Below the pieces are notes generated by a model. The model searched no databases. It worked only from the letters and a program-made list of their open reading frames with translations, and had not been told where the DNA came from. A DNA stretch of 5,987 bases from UBA7985 sp049612785 (GTDB taxonomy: Bacteria > Pseudomonadota > Alphaproteobacteria > UBA7985), in the NCBI GenBank assembly GCA_049612785.1, contig JBMZBW010000138.1:1-5987 (forward strand), in the 5' to 3' direction. The position numbers and the translations under genes are program-made. Each line of letters begins with the position of its first letter. Positions within the stretch are counted from its first letter, which is position 1. This document shows, piece after piece, positions 5,420-5,987 of this stretch.

Positions 5420-5424
5420 AGGAG
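5420..5424 (+). promoter_or_regulatory. rpsM ribosome binding site fixing a GTG start
   Basis: AGGAG at 5420-5424 lies seven nt before GTG 5432. An in-frame GTG at 5417 would add five residues (MRRPS) encoded by the Shine-Dalgarno site itself, and S13 proteins begin MARIAGVNIP. The start at 5432 is therefore preferred. Confidence 0.9.
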
Positions 5425-5431
5425 ACCAAGT

Positions 5432-5800
5432 GTGGCTCGTATTGCTGGGGTAAACATCCCAACTGACAAGCGCGTACACATCGCTCTGACTTACATCCAC
5501 GGCATCGGCAATACCAAAGCAAAAGAAATCACGACTGCTTTGGGCATTGATGAGATGGCGCGTGTAAATCAGCTGAGCGACGATCAAGTGGTGGCGATCC
5601 GTGAAAAGATCGATGCTGATTACCTTGTCGAAGGTGAACTGCGCACCCAAGTACGTATGAATATCAAGCGTCTGCAGGACATGAAGTGCTACCGCGGTCT
5701 TCGTCACCGTCGCAAGCTTCCGGTTCGTGGACAGCGCACCCGCTGTAACGCTCGTACCCGCAAGGGTAAGGCTGTGGCGATTGCCGGTAAGAAGAAGTAA
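5432..5800 (+). CDS. rpsM: Small-subunit ribosomal protein S13
   Basis: S13 sits in the head of the 30S subunit, touches the P-site tRNA through its C-terminal tail and forms bridges to the 50S subunit. From GTG 5432 the protein has 122 residues, the usual length. It begins MARIAGVNIPTDKRV. A helix-hairpin-helix-like YIHGIG is at 21-26, and the S13 signature RGLRHRRKLPVRGQ is at 88-101, followed by RTRCNARTRKGKA (102-114) and a lysine-rich end that contacts RNA. The GTG start, unlike the ATG of every neighbour whose start is visible, may lower initiation or be part of its control. It is the first gene of the alpha-operon segment, with rpsK 107 nt downstream. Confidence 0.98.
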   Translation: MARIAGVNIPTDKRVHIALTYIHGIGNTKAKEITTALGIDEMARVNQLSDDQVVAIREKIDADYLVEGELRTQVRMNIKRLQDMKCYRGLRHRRKLPVRGQRTRCNARTRKGKAVAIAGKKK

Positions 5801-5855
5801 TTGCTGCCCGATGGTCTGAAATCAGGCTGTTTGGTTAGTAACTGTATTTTCGATG

Positions 5856-5885
5856 ATATGGCGCCCGGTGGGACCGGTGCCGTGT
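5856..5885 (+). promoter_or_regulatory. Strong hairpin between rpsM and rpsK
   Basis: The arm 5856-5869 (ATATGGCGCCCGGT) pairs with 5873-5885 (ACCGGTGCCGTGT) through 13 pairs, including three G-U pairs, with one bulged C and a GGG loop. It ends nine nt before the rpsK Shine-Dalgarno AAAGGA (5895-5900). The purine-rich bases that follow rule out a normal Rho-independent terminator. It may affect rpsK translation or mRNA processing. Upstream, 5806-5827 has only a weak 6-bp fold (GCC-GAT with ATC-GGC). Confidence 0.5.
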
Positions 5886-5907
5886 AGAAGAACGAAAGGA
5901 TGTCCCA

Positions 5908-5987
5908 ATGGCACAGCCAACACGTGGTTTGCGTCGTCGCGAACGAAAGAACATCACCAATGGTGTCGCGCACGTAAACTCGACCTT
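5908..5987 (+). CDS. rpsK: Small-subunit ribosomal protein S11 (3' end missing)
   Basis: S11 lies on the platform of the 30S subunit beside the E site and the anti-Shine-Dalgarno end of 16S rRNA. Only the first 26 codons are inside the window: MAQPTRGLRRRERKNITNGV, then AHVNST, followed by TT, which is compatible with the usual phenylalanine. This matches the conserved bacterial S11 start (RRRERKNI..GVAHVN.SFNNT). AAAGGA at 5895-5900, seven nt before the ATG, supports the start. In alphaproteobacteria rpoA and rplQ normally follow, beyond this window. Confidence 0.93.
   Translation, partial: MAQPTRGLRRRERKNITNGVAHVNST

Noticed and set aside
5831..5859. Possible promoter (TTGGTT - 17 nt - TGATAT) before rpsK
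   Set aside because: The -10 match is three of six, and the element overlaps the start of the strong hairpin. rpsK is expected to be co-transcribed with rpsM.
1..5987. A novel defence, mobile or biosynthetic system
   Set aside because: All coding sequence is accounted for by conserved ribosomal-protein, secY and adk genes in a classical order. No insertion, repeat array or foreign gene is present; only the non-coding gaps hold unexplained structure.

Overview
The window is an ordinary, well-preserved piece of the ribosomal-protein supercluster, all on the + strand. It covers the spc-operon tail and the start of the alpha operon: rpsH (5' end cut off) - rplF - rplR - rpsE - rpmD - rplO - secY - adk - rpsM - rpsK (3' end cut off). 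Having adk between secY and rpsM, the family-typical S5, L30, S13 and S11 sequences, and a long-form adenylate kinase point to an alphaproteobacterium of moderate GC content. I cannot name a genus. SecY is more divergent than the ribosomal proteins, which suggests a lineage away from the best-studied Rhizobiales.

Layout. Positions 1-2850 hold six ribosomal-protein genes (S8, L6, L18, S5, L30, L15) with Shine-Dalgarno sites and short gaps. The rplR-rpsE gap is unusually long (128 nt) and full of hairpins, and smaller hairpins lie in the gap after rpmD. Positions 2851-3095 form a 245-nt break between rplO and secY with a Rho-independent terminator. secY (start 3096) and adk (4615) follow, separated by an 11-bp perfect hairpin. 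Positions 5263-5431, between adk and rpsM, are the most structured non-coding stretch: two copies of TTGACA compete for one TGTCAA partner, and a terminator-like hairpin with a T tract ends about 10 nt before the rpsM Shine-Dalgarno site. rpsM starts at GTG 5432. A further strong hairpin precedes rpsK.

The genes work together in ribosome assembly (S8, S5, S13, S11 in the small subunit; L6, L18, L30, L15 in the large), in the membrane channel for exported proteins (SecY), and in adenine-nucleotide balance (Adk). I found no mobile element, CRISPR array, RNA gene or foreign gene cassette. What deserves attention is the regulatory architecture: terminators and fold-back elements divide a cluster that is transcribed more continuously in Escherichia coli. 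The hairpins were found by eye from base complementarity; no folding energies were computed.
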